From contig NZ_JAHXDI010000002.1 in the NCBI RefSeq assembly GCF_023091865.1, forward strand, positions 186,001 through 250,000: a stretch of 64,000 nt of DNA, in the 5' to 3' direction. The position numbers and the translations under genes were made by a program. Positions 12,042 through 21,590 of the stretch are shown here, in pieces (positions within the stretch are counted from its first letter, which is position 1; the number at the start of each line of letters is the position of its first letter). The notes below the pieces were generated by a model, which was given only the letters and a program-made list of their open reading frames with translations, did no database searches and was not told the origin of the DNA. The stretch comes from Chromohalobacter moromii. GTDB taxonomy: Bacteria; Pseudomonadota; Gammaproteobacteria; Pseudomonadales; Halomonadaceae.

Positions 12042-12782
12042 TCAGGAATCGTCATGCTGCCGATGATAAAAGGCTGCGGCTTCCTCGTCGCCCCGTGCGC
12101 GAGCGATATCGCTCGCCAATTCGAGACTTTCCGGAGTCGCCTCGGCCAAGGTGAAGAAACGCTGCACGCGTTCCCAGGCACGTTCATCATGACCCTGCGT
12201 ATGGTCGAGTCTCGCCAGCAAGAGCAGGCTTTGTGTATCGCGTGAGTCGGACGCGATGGCCTGTTCCAGCGGACGTCGCGCGGCATCGAGATCGCCTTGC
12301 TCGAACCGGCATCGGCCCAGATTGGCAAGCAATTGGGCGCGATTATTATACGTGGTGTCTTGTGCGGCTTGCTGTAGTTGCGTACAAGCGGCGTCCAGCT
12401 TGCCCTCATCGTACAGAAAAGCAGCATAGTTGTTGCGCGCGCGAGTATAATCGCCGTCGGCATCCAGCGCACGTTCGAAGTATTCTTCGGCGAGTGCCGG
12501 CTCATCCTGACGTTGATAGAGAAGTGCCATGCTTTCCAGCGCCCGTGGATCATCGGGACCCAGTTCCAAGGCGTGTTCCAATGCATCGCGGGCGCGCGTC
12601 AAGTTATCGCGTTTGAGATAGGCCAACCCCAGCTCGGTATATGCCGACACCGCTTGACCGTTGTCCGGCGACGCGTAGGGGGAGTTACTTTCGACCTGGA
12701 CGGCGCAACCGCTCAATAGCCAGACGAGCGACATCGCGGCACTCAACGAGCGGATCGAAGGTGGACGATGGCGGCGCGTCAT
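12042..12782 (-). CDS. pilW: Type IV pilus assembly lipoprotein PilW/PilF
   Basis: TPR lipoprotein pilotin needed for secretin PilQ assembly, 246 residues. The start at 12782 follows GAGAGGG and gives a signal peptide with LLSGC lipobox; the longer frame places this signal internally. Several TPR units follow (AYTELGLAYLKRDNLTRARDALEHAL; ALESMALLYQRQDEPALAEEYFERAL). It lies between rlmN and rodZ, matching E. coli yfgB-pilW-rodZ order. Confidence 0.93.
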   Translation of the reverse strand: MTRRHRPPSIRSLSAAMSLVWLLSGCAVQVESNSPYASPDNGQAVSAYTELGLAYLKRDNLTRARDALEHALELGPDDPRALESMALLYQRQDEPALAEEYFERALDADGDYTRARNNYAAFLYDEGKLDAACTQLQQAAQDTTYNNRAQLLANLGRCRFEQGDLDAARRPLEQAIASDSRDTQSLLLLARLDHTQGHDERAWERVQRFFTLAEATPESLELASDIARARGDEEAAAFYHRQHDDS

Positions 12783-12886
12783 GGAGCCCTCTCGAAACAA
12801 TGGCGTCAATCGATGCGATGAGACGGTATTCGTCGTCTTAAGGTGTCCCATCAAAGCGCCGCACCTCAATGAAGTCAAGGTGAGGC

Positions 12887-14011
12887 TCAATCGGCGTCGA
12901 TCTGAATGGACTGAATGTAACGCTCATGACGCTTGGTGCGGTCCTTGACGCGTCCCACCAGTTGGCCACAGGCAGCATCGATATCATCGCCGCGTGTCAT
13001 GCGGACGGGGGCGGTATGGCCCAACTCTTCGAGCCAGTGCTGAAAGCGCATGACCTGATTGCGTGAGGGCTTCTCGTAGCCCGAGTGCGGGAACGGGTTG
13101 AAGGGAATCAGGTTGATCTTGCACGGCAGGTCTCCGAGCAGCGTTGCCAGCTCCTGGGCGTGGCGCTGCTGATCGTTGACGTCCTTCATTAGCGTGTACT
13201 CGATGGTCAGCATGCGTGTGTCATCACACTTATCGAGATAGCGCCGGCAGGAGTCGAGCAGCGTGGCGATGTTGTACTTGCGATTCAGCGGGACCAGTTC
13301 GTTGCGCAGCTCGTCGTTGGCGGCATGCAGCGAAATCGCCAGACTCACGTCGAGCTCGTCGCCGAGCTTGTCGATCATCGGTACCACGCCGGAGGTGGAG
13401 AGCGTGACGCGGCGCTTGGAAAGGCCGTAACCGTTGTCGTCGAGCATCAGCTTCATGGCCGGCACGACGGCATTGTAGTTCATCAGCGGCTCGCCCATGC
13501 CCATCATCACCACGTTGGTGACCGGGCGGTTGGTATCACGTCGCGCGCCGAAGCTGTTGCTGGCCACCCACACCTGGCCGATAACCTCGGCGCTGGTGAG
13601 GTTGCGCTGAAAACCTTGCTTGCCGGTGGAGCAGAAACTGCAATCCAACGAGCAACCGACCTGAGACGACACGCAGAGCGTGCGGCGTTTGCCTCCCTCG
13701 GCGGGAATCAGCACGGTTTCCACGTAGCTGCCGTCTTCCACTTCGAGGACCCACTTGCGCGTGCCATCCTCCGAGGTGCCCTCGTAGACCACGCGTGGTC
13801 CACGTACTTCGGCGAGTTCCTCGAGGCGCGTGCGCAGTGCCTTCGAGAGATTGGTCATCGACTCGAAGTCGTCGCAGCCTTCGTGGTGAATCCACTTCAT
13901 CACCTGGGCGGCGCGAAATTTCTTCTCGCCCAATGAGACGAAGAAGGTTTCCATCTCCTCGCGCGTAAGGCCGAGAAGGTTGGTACGGGGCGTGGCGGTA
14001 TCGAGGGTCAT
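12887..14011 (-). CDS. rlmN: Dual-specificity 23S rRNA/tRNA adenine-C2 methyltransferase RlmN
   Basis: Radical SAM enzyme methylating A2503 of 23S rRNA and A37 of several tRNAs, 374 residues. The radical SAM triad [11 protein letters not shown] and the [10 protein letters not shown] segment are present, with C-terminal DIDAACGQL carrying the methyl-carrying cysteine. Its neighbours ndk and pilW are the usual ones. Confidence 0.97.
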   Translation of the reverse strand: MTLDTATPRTNLLGLTREEMETFFVSLGEKKFRAAQVMKWIHHEGCDDFESMTNLSKALRTRLEELAEVRGPRVVYEGTSEDGTRKWVLEVEDGSYVETVLIPAEGGKRRTLCVSSQVGCSLDCSFCSTGKQGFQRNLTSAEVIGQVWVASNSFGARRDTNRPVTNVVMMGMGEPLMNYNAVVPAMKLMLDDNGYGLSKRRVTLSTSGVVPMIDKLGDELDVSLAISLHAANDELRNELVPLNRKYNIATLLDSCRRYLDKCDDTRMLTIEYTLMKDVNDQQRHAQELATLLGDLPCKINLIPFNPFPHSGYEKPSRNQVMRFQHWLEELGHTAPVRMTRGDDIDAACGQLVGRVKDRTKRHERYIQSIQIDAD

Positions 14012-14071
14012 GGTGGGTCGTACGCTCGGTGGATGGCGGTGCGAGGGCCTTGCGGCCCCCGCGGGAAGCGA

Positions 14072-14497
14072 TCAGCGTGCGCAGATCTCTTCGTTGCCGA
14101 AGAAGTAAGCGATCTCGCGCTCGGCGGATTCCGGCGAGTCGGAGCCGTGCACGGCGTTGGCGTCGATGGACTGCGCGAAGTCGGCGCGGATGGTGCCGGC
14201 CTCGGCTTCCTTGGGATTGGTAGCGCCCATCAGATCACGATTGGCGGCGATGGCATTGTCGCCTTCCAGAACTTGCACGACCACCGGGCCGGACGTCATG
14301 AAGCCGACCAGATCGCCGAAGAAGGAACGTTCCTTGTGCTCAGCGTAGAAGCCTTCGGCCTGGGCCTGGGAAAGCTGAAGCATCTTGGCGGCGACGATCT
14401 TGAGGCCGGCCTTCTCGAAACGGCTTTCGATCTCGCCGATGACGTTCTTGGCGACGGCGTCGGGTTTGATGATGGACAGGGTGCGTTCGTTGGCCAT
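14072..14497 (-). CDS. ndk: Nucleoside diphosphate kinase
   Basis: Exchanges gamma-phosphate between nucleoside di- and triphosphates; 141 residues, standard length. The N-terminal [11 protein letters not shown] and the active-site [12 protein letters not shown] with the phosphohistidine are intact. The following 156 bp up to iscA (14498-14653) show no gene. The usual isc genes hscB, hscA, fdx and iscX that lie between iscA and ndk in E. coli are absent. Confidence 0.98.
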   Translation of the reverse strand: MANERTLSIIKPDAVAKNVIGEIESRFEKAGLKIVAAKMLQLSQAQAEGFYAEHKERSFFGDLVGFMTSGPVVVQVLEGDNAIAANRDLMGATNPKEAEAGTIRADFAQSIDANAVHGSDSPESAEREIAYFFGNEEICAR

Positions 14498-14653
14498 GAG
14501 GTCAATGTCTCCGTGACTGAAATCGAGGGTCTTGATCGATACGTCAACGCGCCGCTCGAGGCGACGCGTTGCATGAAACTCGACGGATGTCGAAAAAAGC
14601 GCGCCATTGTAGCGTGTCGCCGGACGTGGCGCACGCCCGGCGGATGGACGCCG

Positions 14654-14980
14654 TTAGACGCTGAAGCTTTCCCCGCAGCCACATTGGTCGGTGGCGTTGG
14701 GGTTATTGAAGCGAAAGTAACGGTTAAGCCCTTCGCTGACGTAGTCCACCTCGGTGCCGTCGAGCATGGTCAAGGCCTCCTTATCGACGAGCACCTTGAC
14801 GCCGTGATCCTCGAAGGGCACGTCGTTGGCGCCCACCTCGTCGGCGATATCCAGCACGTAGCTGTAGCCGGAGCAGCCGCTGGGCTTGACCGCTACGCGC
14901 AGGCCAAGGCCATTGCCGCGCTCGGCGAGCACATGCTGAATCTGTTCGGCAGCAGCGGAACTGATACTTATATTAGCCAT
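14654..14980 (-). CDS. iscA: A-type iron-sulfur carrier, IscA-like
   Basis: A 108-residue A-type Fe-S carrier. The three conserved cysteines are visible: GCSGYSY near residue 35 and the C-terminal CGCGESFSV pair. The start at 14980 follows an AGGAGG site; the longer frame upstream overlaps iscS on the same strand and is unrelated. It follows iscS by 47 bp in what should be the isc operon. SufA or ErpA naming cannot be excluded from sequence alone. Confidence 0.9.
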   Translation of the reverse strand: MANISISSAAAEQIQHVLAERGNGLGLRVAVKPSGCSGYSYVLDIADEVGANDVPFEDHGVKVLVDKEALTMLDGTEVDYVSEGLNRYFRFNNPNATDQCGCGESFSV

Positions 14981-15027
14981 GTTGACCTCCTTGCTGGGGT
15001 CGCGACGCGCAGTGCGGCGACCTCGAA

Positions 15028-16176
15028 TCATTGGCGTAGGGCGCCGAGTGCATGTCTGAGCTCGGCGCTTGCGGTGTCGATGTCCGCCTCGGTAGTGAAG
15101 CGGCCGAAACTGAAGCGAATGGACGCCAAGGCGCGAATGCGATCGGTGCCGATGGCCTTCAAGACATAGGATGGCTCGACACTGGCTGAGTTGCACGCCG
15201 AGCCGGTCGATACCGCCAGCGCACGCAGCGCCATCAGCAGTGACTCGCCGTCGACGTCGTCGAACGCCAGATTGACGATCATGGGCACCGAGACGTCGAG
15301 CGTCGTATTGCAGTGCACGCCTTCGCACGCCGCGAGGCCGTCGAGAAAGCGCTGGCGCATGGCCAGGCCATGGGCGTGATCGGCTTCCTGCGCGTCGGCC
15401 GCCAGGGCGAAGGCTTCGCCCATGCCCGCGATCTGGTGCGTGGGCAGGGTGCCTGAGCGCATGCCGCGCTCGTGGCCGCCGCCGTGGATCAGCGCGTCAA
15501 GGCGAATGTCGGGGCTGCGGCGTACATAGAGCGCGCCCACGCCCTTGGGGCCGTAGGTCTTGTGCGCCGACATCGACATCAGGTCGATGCCCATGGCGTT
15601 GACATCCAGCGCGATCTTGCCGGTGGCCTGAGCGGCATCGACATGGAAGACCGCGCCGGCGGCATGGACGATCTCGGCGAGTGCGGCCAGATCATGAATG
15701 CTGCCCAGTTCGTTATTGACGGCCATCAGCGAGACCAGCACGGTATCCTCGCGCATGGCGTCGTTGAGCTGTGTGGGTGTCACGCGGCCATCCGCGCCGG
15801 GCGTCAACCAGGTGACGTCGAAACCTTCGGCCTCGAGCGCGATAGCGGTATCGACGACAGCCTTATGTTCGATACGCGAGGTGACCAGATGCCGACCGCG
15901 GGCCCGGTTGGCGCGCATGAAGCCGATCAACGCAAGGTTGTCGGCCTCGGTAGCGCCGCTGGTCCAGACGATTTCACGCGGATCGGCGGCGATCAGGTCG
16001 GCGACCTGGCGGCGTGCGCTTTCTACCGCTTGTTCGGCTAGCCAGCCGGGCATGTGGCTGCGCGAGGCGGGATTGGCGTAGACGCCATCGAGTGTCAGGT
16101 GACGCGCCATCACCTCCGCGACGCGTGGGTCGGCGGGGGTGGTGGCAGCATAGTCAAGATACACGGGTGAGGTCAT
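15028..16176 (-). CDS. iscS: Cysteine desulfurase IscS
   Basis: PLP-dependent sulfur donor for Fe-S clusters and tRNA thiolation. The PLP lysine is in SAHKTYGPKG and the catalytic cysteine loop reads STGSACNSASVEPS. The protein is 382 residues, slightly shorter than E. coli IscS (404), with the difference at the C-terminus, where IscU docks in E. coli; this matches the absence of iscU beside it. It lies 46 bp after iscR. Confidence 0.95.
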   Translation of the reverse strand: MTSPVYLDYAATTPADPRVAEVMARHLTLDGVYANPASRSHMPGWLAEQAVESARRQVADLIAADPREIVWTSGATEADNLALIGFMRANRARGRHLVTSRIEHKAVVDTAIALEAEGFDVTWLTPGADGRVTPTQLNDAMREDTVLVSLMAVNNELGSIHDLAALAEIVHAAGAVFHVDAAQATGKIALDVNAMGIDLMSMSAHKTYGPKGVGALYVRRSPDIRLDALIHGGGHERGMRSGTLPTHQIAGMGEAFALAADAQEADHAHGLAMRQRFLDGLAACEGVHCNTTLDVSVPMIVNLAFDDVDGESLLMALRALAVSTGSACNSASVEPSYVLKAIGTDRIRALASIRFSFGRFTTEADIDTASAELRHALGALRQ

Positions 16177-16222
16177 GACGGCTCGTATCGATGATGGCGC
16201 TGACGCCTACTGCTCCGCACGG

Positions 16223-16705
16223 TCATTGCGGCGCAATGCTGATGGTATCGGTGCTGATCGTTTCCTGCGCGACGCGCTGCTGGCGGGCGGCGATATCGCG
16301 GACTTCCTGGCGTTCCACCAGCTCGGCGAGCGTGATGGCGTCGAGGAAGCCATGAATCTTGTCCGACAGATCGCACCACAGATGGTGCGTCAGGCAGGTA
16401 TCGCCCTGCTGGCAGTCCGAGAGCCCCTGGCAGCGCGTCGCGTCTACGGACTCATCCACCGCGCCGATGACCGACGCCACCGAAATGGCGTTGGACGCAT
16501 GCGCGAGCATGTAACCGCCGCCCGGGCCACGTACGCTATTGACCAGTTCGGCACGCTTGAGCCGCGCGAATAACTGTTCCAGATAGGACAGTGAGATCGC
16601 TTGGCGTTTGGAAATGTCGGCGAGACTGATGGGGCCGGCATCATCATGCAGCGCCAAATCCAGCATCGCGGTGACGGCATAGCGTCCCTTGGTCGTCAAG
16701 CGCAT
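16223..16705 (-). CDS. iscR: Fe-S cluster regulator IscR (Rrf2 family)
   Basis: Transcription regulator sensing [2Fe-2S] status, 160 residues. It begins [18 protein letters not shown], the Rrf2 HTH start, and carries the three cluster cysteines in the spaced pattern C-x5-C-x5-C followed by HHLW with the histidine ligand. The start at 16705 is set by homology; the longer frame is unlike the family. It probably represses its own promoter as in E. coli. Confidence 0.95.
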   Translation of the reverse strand: MRLTTKGRYAVTAMLDLALHDDAGPISLADISKRQAISLSYLEQLFARLKRAELVNSVRGPGGGYMLAHASNAISVASVIGAVDESVDATRCQGLSDCQQGDTCLTHHLWCDLSDKIHGFLDAITLAELVERQEVRDIAARQQRVAQETISTDTISIAPQ

Positions 16706-16793
16706 AAGTCGAGGTAATCGGGCGTCGGTGATGAAGCGATTGACCAGGCAGGACATGCAATCCATATGGACTGTTTGCCTGAAACGTGTCCGT

Positions 16794-16822
16794 ATTATGG
16801 GAAAACCCAGTAACGCGGTCAA
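16794..16822 (-). promoter_or_regulatory. Sigma-70 promoter of iscR operon
   Basis: On the minus strand TTGACC (-35, 16817-16822) and CATAAT (-10, 16794-16799) are separated by 17 bp. The -35 overlaps the trmJ stop codon, so iscRSA has its own promoter right behind trmJ. About 80 nt of leader precede the iscR start. No IscR site was identified with confidence. Confidence 0.7.
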
Positions 16823-17595
16823 CCATTCCCGTCGTGGCTCTCCTGGCGGGCCAACGCCCGGCTTTGCTTGTTCACGGCCCCGAGAATGCCGCGCAAGATA
16901 TTCATTTCCATGCTGTCGATGTGGCTACGCATGAAGAGTCGGCGCAGGCGTGCCATCAACTGACGCGGGTTCTCGGGGTCGTGAAAGTCGACCTCGGTCA
17001 GCGTTCGCTCGAGGTGGGCGAAGAAGCGCTCCAGATCTTCATGACTGGCCGGCGGATTGTCCCATTCGACGCCGAAGGGTGTATCCGGGGCGTCGTCCGC
17101 GCCCAGTGCCGCCAGTCGACATTCATAGGCCAGCACCTGGACCGCGGCGGCCAGGTTGAGCGAGCTGAAGTCGGGATTGGTGGGGATGTGCACATGGGCA
17201 TGGCAGCGCTGCAGCTCGCCGTTGGTCATGCCGCTGTCCTCGCGCCCAAAAACCAGCGCGGCCCGGGCGGTCTCGGGCGCGCACTCGCCGGGGAGGCGTT
17301 CGCCTAGCGCGCGCGGGGTGAGCATGGGCCAGGGCAGGTGGCGGACACGGGCACTGGCGCCGACCACGAAGGTGCAGTCGCTGACGGCTTCCTCAAGGGT
17401 GGCATGCACGCGGGCGTTGCTGACCAGCGCGTCGGCGCCGGAGGCACGCGCGTGGGATTCGGAGCCGTATACCTCGCAGCGTGGCGCGACGAGGACAAGA
17501 TCGGCAAGGCCCATGTTATGCATGGCGCGGGCGGTGCCGCCGATGTTGCCGGGATGGCTGGTGCCGATGAGAACGATACGCAGTTTGTCGAGCAT
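16819..17595 (-). CDS. trmJ: tRNA (cytidine/uridine-2'-O-)-methyltransferase TrmJ
   Basis: SPOUT methyltransferase modifying the wobble-adjacent position 32 of tRNAs, 258 residues. N-terminal [24 protein letters not shown] and the knot region [15 protein letters not shown] with [17 protein letters not shown] are characteristic. It lies upstream of iscR and is divergent from suhB, as in E. coli. Confidence 0.95.
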   Translation of the reverse strand: MLDKLRIVLIGTSHPGNIGGTARAMHNMGLADLVLVAPRCEVYGSESHARASGADALVSNARVHATLEEAVSDCTFVVGASARVRHLPWPMLTPRALGERLPGECAPETARAALVFGREDSGMTNGELQRCHAHVHIPTNPDFSSLNLAAAVQVLAYECRLAALGADDAPDTPFGVEWDNPPASHEDLERFFAHLERTLTEVDFHDPENPRQLMARLRRLFMRSHIDSMEMNILRGILGAVNKQSRALARQESHDGNG

Positions 17596-17728
17596 GATGA
17601 TAGGGCGCGCGGCTGAGAAACGAACGGCGAGTCTATCATGGCTTGAGGCCGCGAAACTTCCCGTCGTGGGCGCCTTCTGCTAGGATGCGCGACGTTCTTT
17701 AACAGTTTCCGAGATTCAGGCCCGTATC

Positions 17729-18523
17729 ATGCATCCCATGGTTCAATTCGCACTGCGCGCCGCGCGTAGTGCCGCCGAGCAGTTCGTGCGTGCTCGCGAC
17801 CGCATCGAAGTCGCGCGTGGCGACCAGCAGCTCGATCAGCTGCTGGCAGATACCGCGCGTAACGCCGAAACGCTCATCGACTCGCAGTTTCGTCGCAGTT
17901 ATCCCCAGCATGGCCTTTCCGGTCGCTATACGGCGCACCGTGACGGCGAAGGTGAAGGCGCCGATTTCCATTGGCGCATCGAGCCGTTCCACGGTTATTC
18001 CAACCTGGCCGTGGCGTCGCCCAACTTTGCCATTTCCGTGATCTGTCTGGTCAAGGGGAAGCCCGAGCATGCGGTGATTGTCTGCCCCTTCAGCGATGAT
18101 GAGTATCTCGTCAGTCGTGGGCGTGGCGCGCAGCTCAATGGGCGCCGCATTCGTGTGCCCAATCACATCTCGGTCGAGGGCGCACGCATTGCCGCCGGTT
18201 TGCCGGAGCCCTGGCTGCGTTCGCGCCATCTCCCGACGTATTTGGCCTTGGTCCAAGCCCTCGGGCCGCAGGTCGAAAACTTCCTCAGCAGCGGTAGTGG
18301 CCTCCTGGATCTCGCGCAACTCGCTGCCGGCCGTGTCGATGCCGCCTTCGTGCTGGGACTCGAAGAGCAGGATCAACTGGTCGGTAGTCTCCTCCTCAAG
18401 GAGGCCGGAGCGCTGCTGGGTGGCCCGGACGGTAGCCCTACGGTCAGTATCGAACAGAATCTCATGGCCGCTACGCCGCGCCTTTACAAGACACTGGTAC
18501 AGCAGCTCAAGCCGCGGATGTAA
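17729..18523 (+). CDS. suhB: SuhB-like inositol-monophosphatase fold protein lacking key catalytic residues
   Basis: The 264-residue protein starts MHPMVQFALRAARSA and aligns with SuhB throughout, in the usual place divergent from trmJ. However the family metal motif (DPLDGTT in E. coli) reads EPFHGYS at 85-91, the TEES glutamate region is replaced by GLSGRYT near 62-68, and the WDFAAG motif reads QDQLVG (only Asp215 kept). It is therefore probably not an active phosphatase. E. coli SuhB also acts with Nus factors in rRNA antitermination, a role that could survive; that is inference. Confidence 0.88.
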   Translation: MHPMVQFALRAARSAAEQFVRARDRIEVARGDQQLDQLLADTARNAETLIDSQFRRSYPQHGLSGRYTAHRDGEGEGADFHWRIEPFHGYSNLAVASPNFAISVICLVKGKPEHAVIVCPFSDDEYLVSRGRGAQLNGRRIRVPNHISVEGARIAAGLPEPWLRSRHLPTYLALVQALGPQVENFLSSGSGLLDLAQLAAGRVDAAFVLGLEEQDQLVGSLLLKEAGALLGGPDGSPTVSIEQNLMAATPRLYKTLVQQLKPRM

Positions 18524-18545
18524 GTCCTTTGGACTGATCCGCACG

Positions 18546-18585
18546 AAATACCCCGCCGACATCGCGTTCGGCGGGGTATTTTTCG
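18546..18585 (+). terminator. Intrinsic terminator after suhB
   Basis: AAATACCCCGCCGA pairs with TCGGCGGGGTATTT (14 bp) around an 8-nt loop and is followed by TTTTTCG on the plus strand. The A-rich 5' side makes it usable for the convergent aldehyde dehydrogenase transcript as well. Confidence 0.88.
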
Positions 18586-18603
18586 TTTTGCGGCTTGTAT
18601 GGG

Positions 18604-20052
18604 TCAGCCCGACGGCCCGATCAGGTGCTTGACTTCCAGATAGGCGGCCAGCCCCCAGGGACCGAGCTCGCGGCCGATGCCGCTGCGTCCGAAGCCGCCC
18701 CAGCTGGCCTCGGGCATGACGATCTGCTCGCTGTTGTACCAGATGTTGCCGGCGCGCAATGCACGGCCGACCCGCTGAGCGCGTTGCGGATCGCCGCTGA
18801 TGACCGTGGCGGCCAGGCCGAACGCGTTGTCGTTGGCCAGGGCGATGGCATCGTCATCGGAGGCGACGCTGCGTGCGCACAGCACCGGACCGAAGACCTC
18901 CTCGCACCACAGGCGGCTGTCGGTGGGCACGTCGCGATACAGCGTCGGGGCGATGAAATAGCCCTGCGACGGCAACTGGCGATGGCGGGCGTCGCGCACC
19001 GCATCCAGACCCTCGCGCTCGGCGACGGCCAGGTAGTCGCGGACGCGATCGCGCTGACGCTGGCTGGTCATCGGTCCCATGTCGGTGTTCTCGCCCAGCG
19101 GATCGCCCAGGCGTATGGCGTCGATGCGCGTGGCCAGTGCCTCGTACAGCGCGTCGGCCAGGGTCTCGTGCACGATCAGCCGCGAGGTCGCCGAGCAAAT
19201 TTGCCCGCTGTTGAAATAGATGCCGGCCATGACCCAGTCGGCGGCCTGTTCGACCTCGGCATCCTCGAGTACCAGGATCGGCGACTTGCCGCCGAGTTCC
19301 AGCGACACGCCGCGGCTCCCCTCGGCGGCGGCCTGCATGACGCGCTCGCCCACGGCGTTGCTGCCGGTGAACGACAACTTGTCGATGCCGCGATGATGCG
19401 TCAGCGGTATGCCGATGCCGTCGCCATCGCCATGCAGCAGGTTGAGTACGCCCGGCGGCAACGCGATCTCCAGGGCGATCTCGGCGAGGGCCTGTTCCGG
19501 CAGCGGCGTGACCTCGGAGGGCTTGAAGACCACCGTGCAGCCCGCCGCCAGGGCCGGCGCGATCTTCCAGGCGCTGGTCACCAGCGGGAAGTTCCACGGC
19601 GTGATCAGGCCGATCACCCCGGCGGGATCTTCGTAGCAGTGGGCGTCGACGCCCTCGATGTCGTGGGTGATGCGGCGTCCCTGCCGTGCTTCCAGGTCGC
19701 CGGCCTGGCGTGCGTAGTAGCGGTAGCAGGCGATGGCATCGTCGAGGTCGATGCCGGCCTCGGCGAGCGCTTTGCCGTTGTTGGTCGCGGACAGCTCCAT
19801 CAGGGCTTCGCGGCGTGCCGTCAGGGCGTCGGCCAGCGCAGTCAGATAGGCGCCGCGACGTTCGCCGCCCAGGGCATGCCATCCGGGCAGCGCACGGCGT
19901 GCCGCCTCGACGGCCGCCTCGACGTCGCGGGCATCGCCGGCCGTGACCTCGGCGATCTGGCGCTCATGATACGGGTCCATCACCGCCAGGCGTCGAGTGC
20001 CGTGACTCGCGATCCAGCGGTTATCGATGAATTGGTGGTCGAGTGCTTGCAT
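18604..20052 (-). CDS. Aldehyde dehydrogenase, betaine/4-guanidinobutyraldehyde dehydrogenase type
   Basis: NAD(P)-dependent aldehyde dehydrogenase of 482 residues. It shows the Rossmann segment VIGLITPWNFPLVTSAWK, the SFTGS turn, LELGGKSP with the general base and the nucleophile in NSGQICSATS. The close match to plant-type BADH/aminoaldehyde dehydrogenases suggests an amino- or guanidino-aldehyde substrate. In context it most likely oxidises 4-guanidinobutyraldehyde. The start at 20052 follows AAGGAG; it is last in the guanidino-compound operon, 10 bp after the metallo-beta-lactamase gene. Confidence 0.85.
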   Translation of the reverse strand: MQALDHQFIDNRWIASHGTRRLAVMDPYHERQIAEVTAGDARDVEAAVEAARRALPGWHALGGERRGAYLTALADALTARREALMELSATNNGKALAEAGIDLDDAIACYRYYARQAGDLEARQGRRITHDIEGVDAHCYEDPAGVIGLITPWNFPLVTSAWKIAPALAAGCTVVFKPSEVTPLPEQALAEIALEIALPPGVLNLLHGDGDGIGIPLTHHRGIDKLSFTGSNAVGERVMQAAAEGSRGVSLELGGKSPILVLEDAEVEQAADWVMAGIYFNSGQICSATSRLIVHETLADALYEALATRIDAIRLGDPLGENTDMGPMTSQRQRDRVRDYLAVAEREGLDAVRDARHRQLPSQGYFIAPTLYRDVPTDSRLWCEEVFGPVLCARSVASDDDAIALANDNAFGLAATVISGDPQRAQRVGRALRAGNIWYNSEQIVMPEASWGGFGRSGIGRELGPWGLAAYLEVKHLIGPSG

Positions 20053-20062
20053 GGTGGCTCCT

Positions 20063-20806
20063 TCAGAGGGCGTGGTCGCGCAGCCAGTCATCGATCATGG
20101 CGTGCAGGCGTGCCCCGGAAAAACTGGGAAAATGACCGCCGTGAACGACGCGCGCGGGCAATTCGCGCAGACGGCGCATGCTGGCGGCGTAATCGCGGGC
20201 GTTACTGTGATAGACATCCTCGATCAGTGGCCCGTCGTAGATGAGATCGCCCGAGATCAGGATGCCGCTGACGGCTTCCCAGAGCGCGATGCCGCCGGGG
20301 GAGTGCCCCGGCGTATGGATGACCTCGAAACGGCGGTCGCCGAGGTCGATGATCTCGCCGTCCTCGAGCGTGGCGATACGCGTCGGCGGGGCGATACGGT
20401 AGCGATGATGCTCGAAGGGGGCCGGCGGCAGGGCATCGAACATGGCGTCGTCGAGAAAGGCGTCGGCCAGGGTACGCGCGTTGTCCGGATCGGCCAGGAT
20501 ATCGGCCTCGGCGGCGTGCACATGGCAGCAGTCGAACTCATGCGCGCTACCGATGTGATCGAAGTGGGTGTGGCTCGCCACCGCGATCAGGTCACGCTCG
20601 CTGAGCAGCGGGACCTGCCGGCGCAGCGGCACGGCACCCAGGCCGAAGTCCACCAGCAAGTCTCTCTCGCGGCCCCGCACGTGCCAGATATTGCAGCGGT
20701 AGAACGGCTTGATGGCGGGCTCGTCGATCCGCGTGATCCCGTCATCGAGCGACGTGGTGCGATACCAGCTCGCGGCATCGCCTCGAGGAAGCGAGAAACG
20801 GCTCAT
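20063..20806 (-). CDS. Metallo-beta-lactamase fold hydrolase
   Basis: A 247-residue MBL-fold protein. The dinuclear metal motif HTHFDH is at about residues 79-84, with downstream TPGHSPGG and a C-terminal HGGHFPSF histidine. Its start overlaps the end of the amidase gene (ATGA). Substrate unknown; a thioester, lactone or cyclic amide is possible from the fold. Its role within the guanidino cluster cannot be read from sequence. Confidence 0.8.
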   Translation of the reverse strand: MSRFSLPRGDAASWYRTTSLDDGITRIDEPAIKPFYRCNIWHVRGRERDLLVDFGLGAVPLRRQVPLLSERDLIAVASHTHFDHIGSAHEFDCCHVHAAEADILADPDNARTLADAFLDDAMFDALPPAPFEHHRYRIAPPTRIATLEDGEIIDLGDRRFEVIHTPGHSPGGIALWEAVSGILISGDLIYDGPLIEDVYHSNARDYAASMRRLRELPARVVHGGHFPSFSGARLHAMIDDWLRDHAL

Positions 20807-21585
20807 GCGATTGTCTCCGTCATCGGCCTGAGGTCCTGGAGGTAGTCCTGATGGGCGCGGCTTGCGTCGATGCGGCTCAGGTCGATGTCGACCACCAGGC
20901 TGCCCGCCGCGTCACCGAGGCGCCCCAGGACCTCGCCATCCGGTCCCGCTATCAGGCTGTTGCCGCAATAATGCAGTTCGGCTTCCTCGCCGGCCCGGTT
21001 GATGCAGGCGACGAAGCACTGGTTGTCGAGGGCCCGGGCCCGGATCTGCAGCGCCTGGCGTTCGGCATTGGGCACCATGTTGGCGGTGGGCGAGAGGATG
21101 ACCTGAGCCCCTTGAGTGGCGAGCGCCCTGGCCACCTCGGGAAACTCGTTGTCATAGCAGATCATCAGCCCGAGGCGGCCGAGGCGCGTATCCACCACGC
21201 AGCAGTCCTCGCCGGCGGCGAAGAAGGCATGTTCGCGATCCCACAGCTGGCGCTTGTGGTAGGTGGCGATACGCTCGCCCCGGTCGTCGATCAGCACGGC
21301 GGAATTGGTCAGGCGCCCGTCGGCTTGCCGCTCGGCTAGGCCGAAGAGCAGGAACAGTTCGTGCTCGGCGGCGAGCTCGGCGGCCCGCTGGGCGATCGGG
21401 CCGCCCACCGGCTCGGCGAGTTCCTCCAGTCGCTCGAAGATGTTGTAGCCGCTCAAGGCGAGCTCGGGGAGGACCAGCAGGTCCGCACCGGCCGCCACCG
21501 CCTGCTGGCACTGGCGCGCAAGAGACGCCAGGTTGGCGGCCACGTCGCCGCACACGGGGTCGGTTTGCGCCAGCATCAGTCTCAT
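20803..21585 (-). CDS. Carbon-nitrogen hydrolase (nitrilase superfamily amidase)
   Basis: About 260 residues with the Glu-Lys-Cys triad: LPELALSG, YHKRQLWD and MICYDNEFPE. ATG 21585 is preferred since a GGAG lies about 10 nt upstream; a GTG at 21594 is possible. The gene overlaps the MBL gene and begins 5 bp after the NCS1 permease. Such proteins hydrolyse amides or N-carbamoyl compounds; an omega-amidase or N-carbamoyl role in arginine-derived catabolism is inferred from context only. Confidence 0.85.
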   Translation of the reverse strand: MRLMLAQTDPVCGDVAANLASLARQCQQAVAAGADLLVLPELALSGYNIFERLEELAEPVGGPIAQRAAELAAEHELFLLFGLAERQADGRLTNSAVLIDDRGERIATYHKRQLWDREHAFFAAGEDCCVVDTRLGRLGLMICYDNEFPEVARALATQGAQVILSPTANMVPNAERQALQIRARALDNQCFVACINRAGEEAELHYCGNSLIAGPDGEVLGRLGDAAGSLVVDIDLSRIDASRAHQDYLQDLRPMTETIA

Positions 21586-21590
21586 CGGTG

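Noticed and set aside
14033-15169. 378-codon plus-strand frame across ndk and iscA
   Set aside because: Spans two conserved genes on the opposite strand and the gap between them; GC-driven shadow.
18595-20244. Long plus-strand open frame (549 codons) opposite the aldehyde dehydrogenase
   Set aside because: It mirrors a highly conserved enzyme on the other strand; such long antisense frames are expected at this GC content and the translation shows no family signature.
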